Positions 55,467 to 64,000 of a stretch of DNA of 64,000 nucleotides are shown in pieces. The notes under the pieces were generated by a model. It was not told where the DNA came from. It ran no database searches and saw only the letters and a list, made by a program, of their open reading frames with translations. Numbering within the stretch: position 1 is the stretch's first letter; every line of letters begins with the position of its first letter. A program made the position numbers and the translations under genes. The stretch covers positions 1-64,000 of the forward strand of contig NZ_JACSQA010000005.1 of NCBI RefSeq assembly GCF_014836845.1, read 5' to 3'. The stretch is from Ureibacillus galli (GTDB taxonomy: Bacteria > Bacillota > Bacilli > Bacillales_A > Planococcaceae).

Positions 55467-56885
55467 ATGGCTCGTGAATATGATTTAGTAATTCTTGGTG
55501 GAGGTACTGGCGGATATGTTGCTGCTATTCGAGCATCTCAACTAGGATTAAAGACGGCTATCGTCGAAAAGGAAAAACTTGGTGGTACTTGTTTACATAA
55601 GGGGTGTATCCCAAGTAAGGCTTTTCTACGAAGTGCGGAAGTATATAGACAGTCGCTTAATGCAGAACAATTTGGAATTGATATTCCTGAAGTGAAAATT
55701 AATTTCGATGGAGTACAAAATCGAAAACAATCGATTATTGACCAACTTCATAATGGAATACAAGGGTTAATGAAAAAAGGGAAAATTGATGTTTATTATG
55801 GAACAGGGAGAATATTAGGTCCTTCTATCTTTTCTCCGATGCCAGGCACTATTTCGGTGGAAATGGCGGATTTAGAAAATGAAATGCTGCTTCCAAAAAA
55901 CATCATTATCGCTACTGGTTCAAAACCGCGTAATTTAGATGGGATAAATGTTGACGGTCAAGTGATTTTATCATCGGACCATGCGTTAGAATTACAAACT
56001 CTCCCTAAATCAATGATGATTGTTGGAGCAGGAGTAATTGGAATTGAGTGGGCTTCATTGTTAGCGGACTTTGGAGTCGAAGTAACTGTTTTAGAATACG
56101 GGGATCGAATACTTCCAACTGAAGATGTCGATATCTCGAAGGAAATGGAAAAACAGTTAACTAAAAGGGGAATTAAATTTTATAAAAATACAGAAATCAT
56201 GGCAGAGTCCATTGAACGACAAAATGGCGTGACATTAACAGCTAAAGTTAAAGGAAATGAACAAACATTTGCTGCTGATAAAATGTTACTAGCTGTAGGG
56301 CGTGTTGGAAATGTAAATGGCATTGGCTTGGAAAATACAGATATCGAATATGACTCGAATTTTATTAAAGTCAATGAAGTGTACCAAACGAAAGAAGAAC
56401 ATATTTACGCAATTGGGGATGTTATCGGTGGGATGCAATTAGCCCATGTCGCTTCCCATGAAGGGATTGCCGCAGTGGAGCATATTGTAAACGGCACTTC
56501 CCATCCGCTCAATTATACAAATGTTGCTCGTTGTATTTATAGTTATCCTGAAGCAGCGAGTATTGGGTTAACAGAACAACAAGCAAAAGAAAAAGGGTTT
56601 GATATCAAGGTCGGACAATTTCCGTTTAAAGGAATTGGTAAAGCGTTAGTTTACGGCCAATCGGAAGGCTTTGTAAAAATGATAGCCGATAAAGCGACAA
56701 ATGATTTGTTAGGTGTTCATATGATCGGTCCACATGTTACAAACCTTATTTCAGAAGCGGCACTCAGTATGTTGTTAGATGCTACTCCGTGGGAAATTGG
56801 AGAAACAATTCATCCTCACCCATCATTAAGTGAAGTAATAGGGGAAGTAGCGTTAGCAGTAGATGGCAAAGCGATACATTTTTAG
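55467..56885 (+). CDS. lpdV: Dihydrolipoyl dehydrogenase of the branched-chain keto acid complex (E3)
   Basis: A 472-residue FAD disulfide oxidoreductase that reoxidises dihydrolipoamide. The FAD loop is VILGGGTGGYVAAI, the redox disulfide GGTCLHKGCIPSK, the NAD loop MIVGAGVIGIEWAS and the C-terminal active His-Glu HPHPSLSEVIGE. ATG 55467 follows TTAGGAGGG. It lies directly upstream of bkdAA. Confidence 0.95.
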   Translation: MAREYDLVILGGGTGGYVAAIRASQLGLKTAIVEKEKLGGTCLHKGCIPSKAFLRSAEVYRQSLNAEQFGIDIPEVKINFDGVQNRKQSIIDQLHNGIQGLMKKGKIDVYYGTGRILGPSIFSPMPGTISVEMADLENEMLLPKNIIIATGSKPRNLDGINVDGQVILSSDHALELQTLPKSMMIVGAGVIGIEWASLLADFGVEVTVLEYGDRILPTEDVDISKEMEKQLTKRGIKFYKNTEIMAESIERQNGVTLTAKVKGNEQTFAADKMLLAVGRVGNVNGIGLENTDIEYDSNFIKVNEVYQTKEEHIYAIGDVIGGMQLAHVASHEGIAAVEHIVNGTSHPLNYTNVARCIYSYPEAASIGLTEQQAKEKGFDIKVGQFPFKGIGKALVYGQSEGFVKMIADKATNDLLGVHMIGPHVTNLISEAALSMLLDATPWEIGETIHPHPSLSEVIGEVALAVDGKAIHF

Positions 56886-57019
56886 AAATTAGTTTAATAG
56901 ATTTGAAAAATTGTTTAAAGTATACTAAAGTAGTTTTTTGCGGAAAAAAATCCAAATCATATGAGTAGGTTTCGCTTTTTAGAGCATTTCCACTTTATAT
57001 TTCGAAAGGGGATGTTTGG

Positions 57020-58030
57020 ATGGTCGAAGAGAAAATAAATCATAAACAATTAGGGCTTTCCGACGAAGATGTGTTGAAAATGTATGAAACGATGTTAATG
57101 GCTAGAAGACTTGATGAGAGAATGTGGCTATTAAATCGTTCCGGAAAAATTCCTTTTGTTATTTCATGTCAAGGTCAAGAAGCAGCCCAAGTCGGTGCAG
57201 CTTTTGCGCTTGATCAAACAAAAGATTATATCGCTCCATATTATCGTGATATGGGAGTGGTCCTTCATTTTGGTATGACACCAAAAGATTTAATGTTATC
57301 TGCCTTTGCGAAAGCGGAAGATCCAAACTCTGGCGGTCGTCAAATGCCTGGACATTTCGGACAAAAGAAAAATCGCATTTTAACTGGGTCTTCTCCTGTA
57401 GCGACTCAAGTTCCACATGCAGTCGGCGTAGCGCTTGCTGGTAAAATTAGACAGGAAGATTTTGTTTCCTTTGTAACCCTTGGGGAGGGTTCTACTAACC
57501 AAGGCGATTTCCATGAAGGAGCTAACTTCGCAGGGGTTCATAAATTACCGGTAATTATTATGGTTGAAAATAATAAGTATGCCATTTCTGTACCAGTTGA
57601 ACGTCAATTAGGCTGTGCTCAAGTATCTGACCGTGCCATTGGATATGGTATGCCAGGATATACAGTAGATGGTCAAAATCCTTTAGAAGTCTATCGTGTT
57701 GTAAAAGAAGCGGCAGATAGAGCGAGAAAAGGCGAAGGACCAACTTTAATTGAGACGGTGACTTATCGTTTAACTGCCCATTCTTCTGACGATGATGACC
57801 GACAATATCGTACGGCGGAAGATTTAGCGGAAGGTCGAGCGAATGACCCGATTCTATTATTTGAAAATTATTTAAAAGAAACGGCTGTTATTACGGACGA
57901 AGGACTACAAGAAATGAATAAAAAAGTAATGGCGATTGTAAATGAAGCAACTGACTATGCTGAAAATGCACCGTATGCAACTCCAGAGCATGCATTGAAA
58001 TTTGTGTATGAGGAAGGGGATGGCGAATAA
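57020..58030 (+). CDS. bkdAA: Branched-chain 2-oxoacid dehydrogenase E1 alpha
   Basis: A 336-residue thiamine-diphosphate-dependent E1 alpha subunit. Visible motifs: RRLDERMWLLNRSGKIPFVISCQGQEAAQVG, RQMPGHFGQK and the ThDP-Mg region TLGEGSTNQGDFHEGANFAGVHKLPVIIMVENNKYAISVP. With BkdAB it decarboxylates the keto acids of Val, Leu and Ile and acylates lipoyl-BkdB. The products prime iso and anteiso fatty acids or are degraded. It overlaps bkdAB by one base (TAATG). Confidence 0.95.
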   Translation: MVEEKINHKQLGLSDEDVLKMYETMLMARRLDERMWLLNRSGKIPFVISCQGQEAAQVGAAFALDQTKDYIAPYYRDMGVVLHFGMTPKDLMLSAFAKAEDPNSGGRQMPGHFGQKKNRILTGSSPVATQVPHAVGVALAGKIRQEDFVSFVTLGEGSTNQGDFHEGANFAGVHKLPVIIMVENNKYAISVPVERQLGCAQVSDRAIGYGMPGYTVDGQNPLEVYRVVKEAADRARKGEGPTLIETVTYRLTAHSSDDDDRQYRTAEDLAEGRANDPILLFENYLKETAVITDEGLQEMNKKVMAIVNEATDYAENAPYATPEHALKFVYEEGDGE

Positions 58031-59013
58031 TGGCTGTAATGTCATATATTGAGGCTATTCATTTGGCCATGAAAGAAGAATTAGAACGAGATGAAAATGT
58101 CTTCATATTAGGTGAAGATGTAGGTCGTAAAGGAGGCGTCTTTAAAGCGACTGCTGACCTTTACAATCAATTTGGCGAATATCGAGTACTTGATACACCG
58201 CTTGCTGAAAGTGCGATCGCGGGAGTGGCGATTGGTGCTGCAATGGTTGGAATGCGACCGATTGCGGAAATGCAATTCGCAGATTTTATCATGCCTGCGG
58301 TCAATCAAATTGTATCGGAAGCAGCCAAAATTCGTTACCGTTCGAATAACGATTGGGACTGTCCATTAGTTATTCGTGCTCCTTTTGGAGGGGGGATACA
58401 CGGTGCCCTTTATCATTCCCAATCCGTAGAATCTCTATTTGCTAATACTCCAGGATTGAAAATTGTCATTCCATCTACACCATACGATGCAAAAGGATTG
58501 CTAAAAGCAGCAGTTCGAGACAATGATCCAGTTTTATTCTTTGAGCATAAAAAAGCTTATCGATTATTAAAAGGGGAAGTTCCGACAGAAGATTACGTAC
58601 TTCCAATTGGCAAAGCGGATGTTAAGCGAGAAGGGGATGACATTACAGTTATTACGTACGGTTTAGCTGTCAACTTTGCCCTTCAAGCAGCAGAACGACT
58701 TGCAGATGATGGTATCGAAGCTCATGTATTAGATTTAAGAACAATCTATCCTCTCGATAAAGAAGCGATTATTGAAGCTGCAAGTAAAACCGGAAAAGTA
58801 TTATTAATCACCGAAGATAACAAAGAAGGTAGCATTATTAGTGAAGTAGCAGCCATTATCGCGGAAAATTGTTTATTCGATTTAGATGCTCCAATTCAGC
58901 GACTTGCTGGTCCAGATGTACCTGCGATGCCATACGCACCACCAATGGAAAAATACTTTATGATTAATCCGGATAAAATTGAAAAAGCAATGCGTGAATT
59001 AGCAGCTTTCTAA
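58030..59013 (+). CDS. bkdAB: Branched-chain 2-oxoacid dehydrogenase E1 beta
   Basis: A 327-residue E1 beta subunit: FILGEDVGRKGGVFKATADL, TPLAESAIAGVAIGAAMVGMRPIAE and IRAPFGGGIHGALYHSQSVE. The C-terminal transketolase domain includes VLDLRTIYPLDKEAI. Translationally coupled to bkdAA; bkdB begins 17 bases downstream. Confidence 0.95.
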   Translation: MAVMSYIEAIHLAMKEELERDENVFILGEDVGRKGGVFKATADLYNQFGEYRVLDTPLAESAIAGVAIGAAMVGMRPIAEMQFADFIMPAVNQIVSEAAKIRYRSNNDWDCPLVIRAPFGGGIHGALYHSQSVESLFANTPGLKIVIPSTPYDAKGLLKAAVRDNDPVLFFEHKKAYRLLKGEVPTEDYVLPIGKADVKREGDDITVITYGLAVNFALQAAERLADDGIEAHVLDLRTIYPLDKEAIIEAASKTGKVLLITEDNKEGSIISEVAAIIAENCLFDLDAPIQRLAGPDVPAMPYAPPMEKYFMINPDKIEKAMRELAAF

Positions 59014-59029
59014 AGGGAGGATGTTCGTT

Positions 59030-60319
59030 ATGTCGATACAACAGATTTTAATGCCGCAACTTGGAGAAAGTGTTACGGAAGGAACGATTGAAAAATGGCT
59101 CGTCCAACCAGGGGATCAAGTAAATAAGTATGATCCTTTAGCAGAAGTTGTGACAGATAAAGTAAACGCAGAAATACCTTCATCTTTTACAGGGACAATT
59201 AAAGAACTAATAGCTAAAGAAGGGGAAACATTACCAGTAGGTGCCCTTGTATGTACGATTGAAGTAGAAGTTGTTGAAGAAACTGGTTCAGCATCTGATC
59301 AATCAAACGGTGCAGAAAATAACACTGAAAAACCACAACAAGTAAAAACAACTGTTGTAGGAGAAACGAATTCGAAAGATTCTTCTCAAAAAGGTCGTTA
59401 TTCCCCAGCAGTTCTAAGGCTCGCTAATGAACATGAAATTGATTTACAGCTTGTTGAAGGTACAGGTCTTGGTGGACGTATTACGAGAAAAGATATTTTA
59501 AAAATTATTGAAACTGGTAACATACCGCAACAAACAGAAACTGTAGTACAAGAACCGGTAAAACAGCAGGAAATCCCACAAGTTCCGAAGAAGGAAAGTA
59601 CGATTACAAGTGCAGTTGGTGATATTGAAATTCCGGTTACACCTGTTCGCCGTGCAATTGCGAATAATATGGTAAGAAGCAAACAAGAAGTACCTCATGC
59701 ATGGATGATGATGGAAGTTGATGTAACAAATCTTGTTAACTATCGAAATAAAATAAAAAATGATTTTAAAGCAAAAGAAGGATTTAACATTACGTACTTT
59801 GCCTTCTTTGTAAAGGCAGTTGCCAAAGCTTTAAAAGAATTCCCGATGATGAATTCTGTATGGGCTGGAGATAAAATTATTCAGAAGAAGGATATAAATA
59901 TTTCCATAGCGGTTGCGACTGAGGATGCTTTGTTTGTACCAGTTATTAAAAATGCGGATGATAAATCGGTTAAAGGGATTGCAAAGGATATTCACGAATT
60001 ATCGACTCTTGTACGTTCTGGAAAATTACGACAGGAACATATGCAAGGTGGAACTTTTACGGTTAATAATACAGGCTCATTTGGTTCTGTCCAATCAATG
60101 GGTATTATTAATTACCCACAAGCAGCGATTCTTCAAATAGAATCCATTGTAAAAAGACCGGTCATCATGAATGATAATATGTTTGCAGCTCGAGATATGG
60201 TTAATTTATGTTTATCCCTTGACCACCGCGTTTTAGATGGTCTTATTTGTGGTAAATTCTTAAATCGAGTGAAATCAATTCTAGAAAATGTGAATGAAGA
60301 GACAATGTCAATTTATTAA
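59030..60319 (+). CDS. bkdB: Branched-chain 2-oxoacid dehydrogenase E2 (dihydrolipoyl acyltransferase)
   Basis: A 429-residue E2 core. The lipoyl domain (residues 1-80) has Lys44 in VVTDKVNAEIPS. A Gln/Glu/Thr-rich linker follows, then the E1/E3-binding domain (about 125-165, YSPAVLRLANEHEIDL...GGRITRKDIL). The catalytic domain has the HRVLDG motif with His399 and Asp403. ATG 59030 is preferred because AAAGGGAGG touches ATG 59021. Confidence 0.95.
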   Translation: MSIQQILMPQLGESVTEGTIEKWLVQPGDQVNKYDPLAEVVTDKVNAEIPSSFTGTIKELIAKEGETLPVGALVCTIEVEVVEETGSASDQSNGAENNTEKPQQVKTTVVGETNSKDSSQKGRYSPAVLRLANEHEIDLQLVEGTGLGGRITRKDILKIIETGNIPQQTETVVQEPVKQQEIPQVPKKESTITSAVGDIEIPVTPVRRAIANNMVRSKQEVPHAWMMMEVDVTNLVNYRNKIKNDFKAKEGFNITYFAFFVKAVAKALKEFPMMNSVWAGDKIIQKKDINISIAVATEDALFVPVIKNADDKSVKGIAKDIHELSTLVRSGKLRQEHMQGGTFTVNNTGSFGSVQSMGIINYPQAAILQIESIVKRPVIMNDNMFAARDMVNLCLSLDHRVLDGLICGKFLNRVKSILENVNEETMSIY

Positions 60320-60362
60320 TATTTTATGGAACAAACTTAAATAATTTCTTTTTCTATAAACA

Positions 60363-60486
60363 AAAAATCTGCTCGCTTCTCAAAGGTGAGGAATTTAAGA
60401 TGCCATTTTGGCAAATTGCCATATTGAATAAATATGGATCTTTATTCTGCAATAATACCTTTGAAGAAGTGGAGCGGATTTTTTTA
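60363..60486 (+). terminator. Large branched hairpin/terminator after bkdB
   Basis: The outer stem AAAATC-GCTC-CTTC-CAAAGGT (60363-60386) pairs with ACCTTTG-GAAG-GAGC-GATTTT (60457-60482) with small bulges and runs into a long T tract. The 70-base interior holds hairpins TGCCA/TGGCA (60401-60413) and CCATAT/ATATGG (60419-60437). It probably ends the bkd transcript before mutA. Confidence 0.6.
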
Positions 60487-60605
60487 TTTTAAAGTCTTCC
60501 ATATAGTACCACTATCCCATTTTACTTATATACTTTATTGGAAACTTATTCTAATGTAAAATAGTAATTAGAAATTGTTAAGGGGGGAAGCTGTTTAGCG
60601 AGAAT

Positions 60606-62300
60606 ATGACAATTCAAATGAAAAGTATTAGTTTTCCAACAGCTCATTATGGGGAATGGAAAGAACAAGCAATAAAAGCATTAAAGGGGAAGCCGTTTGA
60701 ATCGTTATTCACAAAAACAATTGAAGGGGTCACTTTAGAGCCACTCTATACGCGAGATATGGTATTGGACCAGTTAAATGAACAATTAGAGAAACAAATT
60801 TCAACGATTCGTTCATTAAAATCCACAACTGGTTTAAAAGTAGCTCAACAAATTTATGGTAGTACAGCTGAAGAATTTTTTGCACGACTACAAGATAGCA
60901 TTGATAAAGGAAATGAAGTAGTAACAATTGATAGTCGGATCGCTTTTGAATGGCATGAAGAAAACTTAATGACATTAGCCGAATTTTTAACTGAAAATTC
61001 GTTCAAGTTGTTCGTTCAAAATGCAAAGGATCCGATTTTAAATGTATTTAAATTTATAAAAAATTATGAAATAAAAGGTTTTATCATTTCAAATGAACCG
61101 ATACAGTTAGATAACTTTGAACATGTAAGAACCATTTCGGCTAATATTGTTACATATCATCACGAAGGGGCACATGCAATACAAGAATTAGCTTTATCCC
61201 TTGCATTTGCTGCAAAGTTCGCAGAGCAAGAAGGAGATTTCAATCGATTTATAAATAAGTTTTTTGTTAATTTTGCTGTCGATACATCCTTTTTCGGTGA
61301 GATTGCAAAATTACGTGCTTTTAAAGTATTGTGGAAAGTGTTTACATCTGGTTATGGTATTACTGAGGCGAGGGCAATCCCTGTCGTTGCTGAGACTTCT
61401 TTAAGAAGTTTTTCGACGTTGGATGTGTATGTTAATTTATTGCGTGCGGGGAATGAAGCTTTTGCAGCATTAATCGGAGGAGCAGATTTATTTACCGTCC
61501 ACCCTCATGATTGCTTAACAAATCCAACCGATAAATCGATTCGTATTGCACGAAATGTTTTATTAGTTTTAAAAGAAGAGTCCTTTGTCGAAAAAGTATT
61601 AGATCCATCGGGTGGTTCCTATTTTATTGAATCATTAACAGCCGAGTATGTCGAGAAGGCATGGAAACTGTTTTTAGAGATTGAAGAAGCTGGCGGTATC
61701 GATGCATATATAGAGTCTGGGAAATTAAAAATGGAATTAGAAACAGTATATGAAAATCGATTAAAAGCAGTTGAAACAAGAAAACAGTCATTAATCGGTA
61801 CAAATATTTATGCGAACCCTACTGACGAAATAACGACGGAAATGAACCCGTTATTTAAACAAGTAAAAAGGTTAGCAATACCCTTTGAACAGTTACGCGT
61901 AAGCTACCAAAAGGTTCAACCGAAAATTGGCATTTTAACTTACGGAAAATTAAAAGACTTCAAACCTCGAGCAGACTATGTATCAGGTATTTTTGCAACT
62001 GCAGGTATCTCTCCCGATCAATCCGGGGAAATCCAGACGATTGAATCAGCACAAACATGGTTACAAAATGGTCAGTATGATTATGTTATTTTTGTTGCAA
62101 AAGATGATGAGACAAAAAAGATTGTACCGACACTCCTTTCTTCAAAACCGAAAAACTTACTATTAGACGTGGCTGGAAAGTTTGTTGATGAGCAGAACGA
62201 GTGGATAGAAAAAGGGGTAAATGGCTTTATTTTTGCGGGGCAAAATATGGTGAAAAAGCTGACAGACATACTTGAAAGCTTGCAGGGGGTGCAACGATGA
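60606..62300 (+). CDS. mutA: Methylmalonyl-CoA mutase small (beta) subunit
   Basis: A 564-residue partner of the B12 mutase large subunit. The TIM-barrel half is recognisable ([48 protein letters not shown], key residues near 255-300; [13 protein letters not shown] near 337). The C-terminal domain has lost the cobalamin DXHXXG motif ([15 protein letters not shown] instead), as in non-catalytic small subunits. The start is uncertain: AAGGGGGG is about 16 bases before ATG 60606. It overlaps mutB by ATGA. Confidence 0.92.
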   Translation: MTIQMKSISFPTAHYGEWKEQAIKALKGKPFESLFTKTIEGVTLEPLYTRDMVLDQLNEQLEKQISTIRSLKSTTGLKVAQQIYGSTAEEFFARLQDSIDKGNEVVTIDSRIAFEWHEENLMTLAEFLTENSFKLFVQNAKDPILNVFKFIKNYEIKGFIISNEPIQLDNFEHVRTISANIVTYHHEGAHAIQELALSLAFAAKFAEQEGDFNRFINKFFVNFAVDTSFFGEIAKLRAFKVLWKVFTSGYGITEARAIPVVAETSLRSFSTLDVYVNLLRAGNEAFAALIGGADLFTVHPHDCLTNPTDKSIRIARNVLLVLKEESFVEKVLDPSGGSYFIESLTAEYVEKAWKLFLEIEEAGGIDAYIESGKLKMELETVYENRLKAVETRKQSLIGTNIYANPTDEITTEMNPLFKQVKRLAIPFEQLRVSYQKVQPKIGILTYGKLKDFKPRADYVSGIFATAGISPDQSGEIQTIESAQTWLQNGQYDYVIFVAKDDETKKIVPTLLSSKPKNLLLDVAGKFVDEQNEWIEKGVNGFIFAGQNMVKKLTDILESLQGVQR

Positions 62301-64000
62301 GTAAACCAGATTTTAAAGCCATCAACTTAAAAGAAGTATTTTTAAAAGAAAAAATAGATTCTACCAATTCATTCATAACAAATGAAGAAATTGAAGTGAA
62401 AGAATTTTATAATAAAGAAGATATACAACATATGAATCATTTAAATGATTTCTCAGGTATTGCACCAAATACTCGAGGTCCTTATCCTACAATGTACGTA
62501 GCAAGACCTTGGACTGTTCGTCAATACGCTGGTTTTTCAACAGCGGAAGAGTCCAATGCCTTTTACCGAAGAAATTTAGCAATGGGGCAAAAAGGATTAT
62601 CAGTGGCCTTCGATTTAGCAACTCACCGTGGCTATGACTCAGATCATCCTCGTGTAAAGGGGGATGTTGGAAAAGCAGGGGTAGCTATCGACTCTATTGA
62701 AGATATGAAAATATTGTTTGATGGTATTCCGTTAGATCAAATGTCTGTTTCCATGACGATGAATGGTGCCGTATTACCGATTTTAGCATTCTATATCGTT
62801 GCGGCGGAAGAACAAGGAGTTTCACCTGAACAGTTAGCAGGTACGATTCAAAATGATATTTTAAAAGAATATATGGTACGAAATACGTATATCTATCCAC
62901 CAGAAATGTCCATGAAGATTATTGCTGATATTTTTGAATTTACGAGTAAATTTATGCCGAAATTCAACTCGATTTCCATTTCTGGCTATCATATTCAAGA
63001 AGCGGGCGCAACAAATGATATCGAATTAGCTTATACGTTGGCAGATGGTCTTGAATATGTTCGGACGGGTTTAAAAGCTGGGATTGATATTGATTCGTTC
63101 GCACCACGTTTATCTTTCTTTTGGGCTATTGGAATGAATTATTATATGGAAGTAGCGAAAATGCGTGCTGCACGCCGTATTTGGGCACAAATGATGAGTA
63201 CATTTAATCCAAAAAATCCAAAATCTTTAGCTTTACGTACCCATTCCCAAACATCAGGATGGTCTTTAACAGAACAGGATCCATTTAATAATGTGACGAG
63301 AACATTATTGGAAGCAAATGCAGCGGCAATGGGACATACACAGTCCCTCCATACGAATGCCCTTGATGAGGCGATTGCATTACCGACGGATTTCTCAGCA
63401 CGAATTGCGCGGAATACTCAGCTCTTCTTACAAGAAGAAACTGGAATGACGAAAGTGATTGATCCTTGGGGTGGATCTTACTATGTAGAAAAATTAACGG
63501 ATGAACTTACCCATAAAGCGTGGGCGTTAATTGAAGAAATTGAAGAACTAGGTGGAATGGCAAAAGCGATAGAAACAGGGTTGCCAAAAATGAAGGTGGA
63601 AGAATCTGCAGCAAAACGTCAAGCCAAAATTGATTCTAAAACGGAAACAATTGTTGGAGTAAATAAATATTTACTAGATGTTGAAGAACCAATTGATATT
63701 TTAGATATCGATAATACAATTGTTCGACAAAAACAAATTGAACGTTTAGAAAAGTTAAAGTTAAATCGAAACGAAGAAGAAGTTCAAAAGCATTTAGCAA
63801 GACTTACACGTGCAGCAGAAACAGGGGAAGAAAATTTATTAGCTGTAGCAATTGATGCGGCTCGTGCTCGTGCTTCCCTCGGTGAAATTTCTGATGCGAT
63901 TGAAAAAGTATCAAGTCGTCATAAAGCAGTGATTCGTTCGATATCAGGCGTCTATTCTTCTAATTTCTCAGATGATGAATTAATCAATGAAGTAAAACAA
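62297..64000 (+). CDS. mutB: Methylmalonyl-CoA mutase large (alpha) subunit, cut by window end
   Basis: The first 568 residues are visible; the frame is still open at 64000. It isomerises methylmalonyl-CoA to succinyl-CoA with adenosylcobalamin. [64 protein letters not shown] and [20 protein letters not shown] are diagnostic of the catalytic subunit. The B12-binding domain lies beyond the window. CAGGGGGTG precedes ATG 62297 and the ATGA overlap couples it to mutA. It takes propionyl-CoA-derived carbon from Val and Ile. Confidence 0.97.
   Translation, partial: MSKPDFKAINLKEVFLKEKIDSTNSFITNEEIEVKEFYNKEDIQHMNHLNDFSGIAPNTRGPYPTMYVARPWTVRQYAGFSTAEESNAFYRRNLAMGQKGLSVAFDLATHRGYDSDHPRVKGDVGKAGVAIDSIEDMKILFDGIPLDQMSVSMTMNGAVLPILAFYIVAAEEQGVSPEQLAGTIQNDILKEYMVRNTYIYPPEMSMKIIADIFEFTSKFMPKFNSISISGYHIQEAGATNDIELAYTLADGLEYVRTGLKAGIDIDSFAPRLSFFWAIGMNYYMEVAKMRAARRIWAQMMSTFNPKNPKSLALRTHSQTSGWSLTEQDPFNNVTRTLLEANAAAMGHTQSLHTNALDEAIALPTDFSARIARNTQLFLQEETGMTKVIDPWGGSYYVEKLTDELTHKAWALIEEIEELGGMAKAIETGLPKMKVEESAAKRQAKIDSKTETIVGVNKYLLDVEEPIDILDIDNTIVRQKQIERLEKLKLNRNEEEVQKHLARLTRAAETGEENLLAVAIDAARARASLGEISDAIEKVSSRHKAVIRSISGVYSSNFSDDELINEVKQ

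Noticed and set aside
60363-60605. Cobalamin riboswitch before mutA
   Set aside because: The B12-box core sequence and the expected size are absent; the structure reads better as a branched terminator.

Overview
The window is 64 kb of AT-rich chromosome from an endospore-forming, Gram-positive member of the order Bacillales (Bacillaceae or Planococcaceae; the genus cannot be named from the sequence). Gene order follows, with losses and insertions, the Bacillus subtilis stretch yqzC-yqzD-rpmGA-yqgN ... comG-aroK-gcv ... spoIIIA-accBC ... dxs-ahrC-recN-spoIVB-spo0A ... bkd. Shine-Dalgarno sequences are strong, and TTG or GTG starts are common. No rRNA, tRNA, insertion sequence, CRISPR array or complete prophage was seen.

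Layout. 0.1-5.2 kb: an ECF sigma factor with a membrane zinc-ribbon partner, a glutathione peroxidase, a divergent MFS/LysR pair and yqzD-yqzC. 5.4-11 kb: rpmG, yqgN, yqgQ, an LTA synthase (yqgS type) and small membrane proteins, one apparently with an ATT start. 11.4-15.7 kb: the comG competence pseudopilus operon and aroK. 15.8-20.1 kb: a tandem glycine riboswitch and gcvT-gcvPA-gcvPB. 20.2-26.3 kb: yqhL, lipM, a B12-dependent ribonucleotide reductase behind a striking nested inverted repeat, a TSUP transporter and yqhQ. 26.4-34 kb: yqhR-aroQ-yqhT-efp, a reduced spoIIIA operon and accB-accC. 34-39 kb: an accessory patch with a duplicated accC 3' end, a CBO0543-type membrane protein, a luciferase-like oxidoreductase, asp23-like yqhY, spore protein tlp and an isolated glpK. 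39-50.5 kb: nusB-folD-xseA-xseB-ispA-dxs-yqxC-argR-recN-spoIVB-spo0A. 50.9-54 kb: a holin-like gene, fapA-like, yqiK and yqzF. 54.3-64 kb: bcd, lpdV-bkdAA-bkdAB-bkdB and mutA-mutB, the last cut by the window end.

How the genes work together. bcd, the bkd complex and methylmalonyl-CoA mutase form a branched-chain amino acid catabolic route feeding succinyl-CoA. The mutase and NrdJ both need adenosylcobalamin, so the organism probably makes or imports B12. spo0A, spoIVB, tlp and spoIIIAC-AH indicate sporulation. However, spoIIIAA (ATPase) and spoIIIAB are absent from the operon, and SpoIIIAE, AF and AG are short. This is the most unusual biological feature of the window. Other points worth checking are the nrdJ leader, two three-way-junction RNA candidates (folD-xseA and bkdB-mutA), the apparent ATT start at 10973, and the accC repeat.
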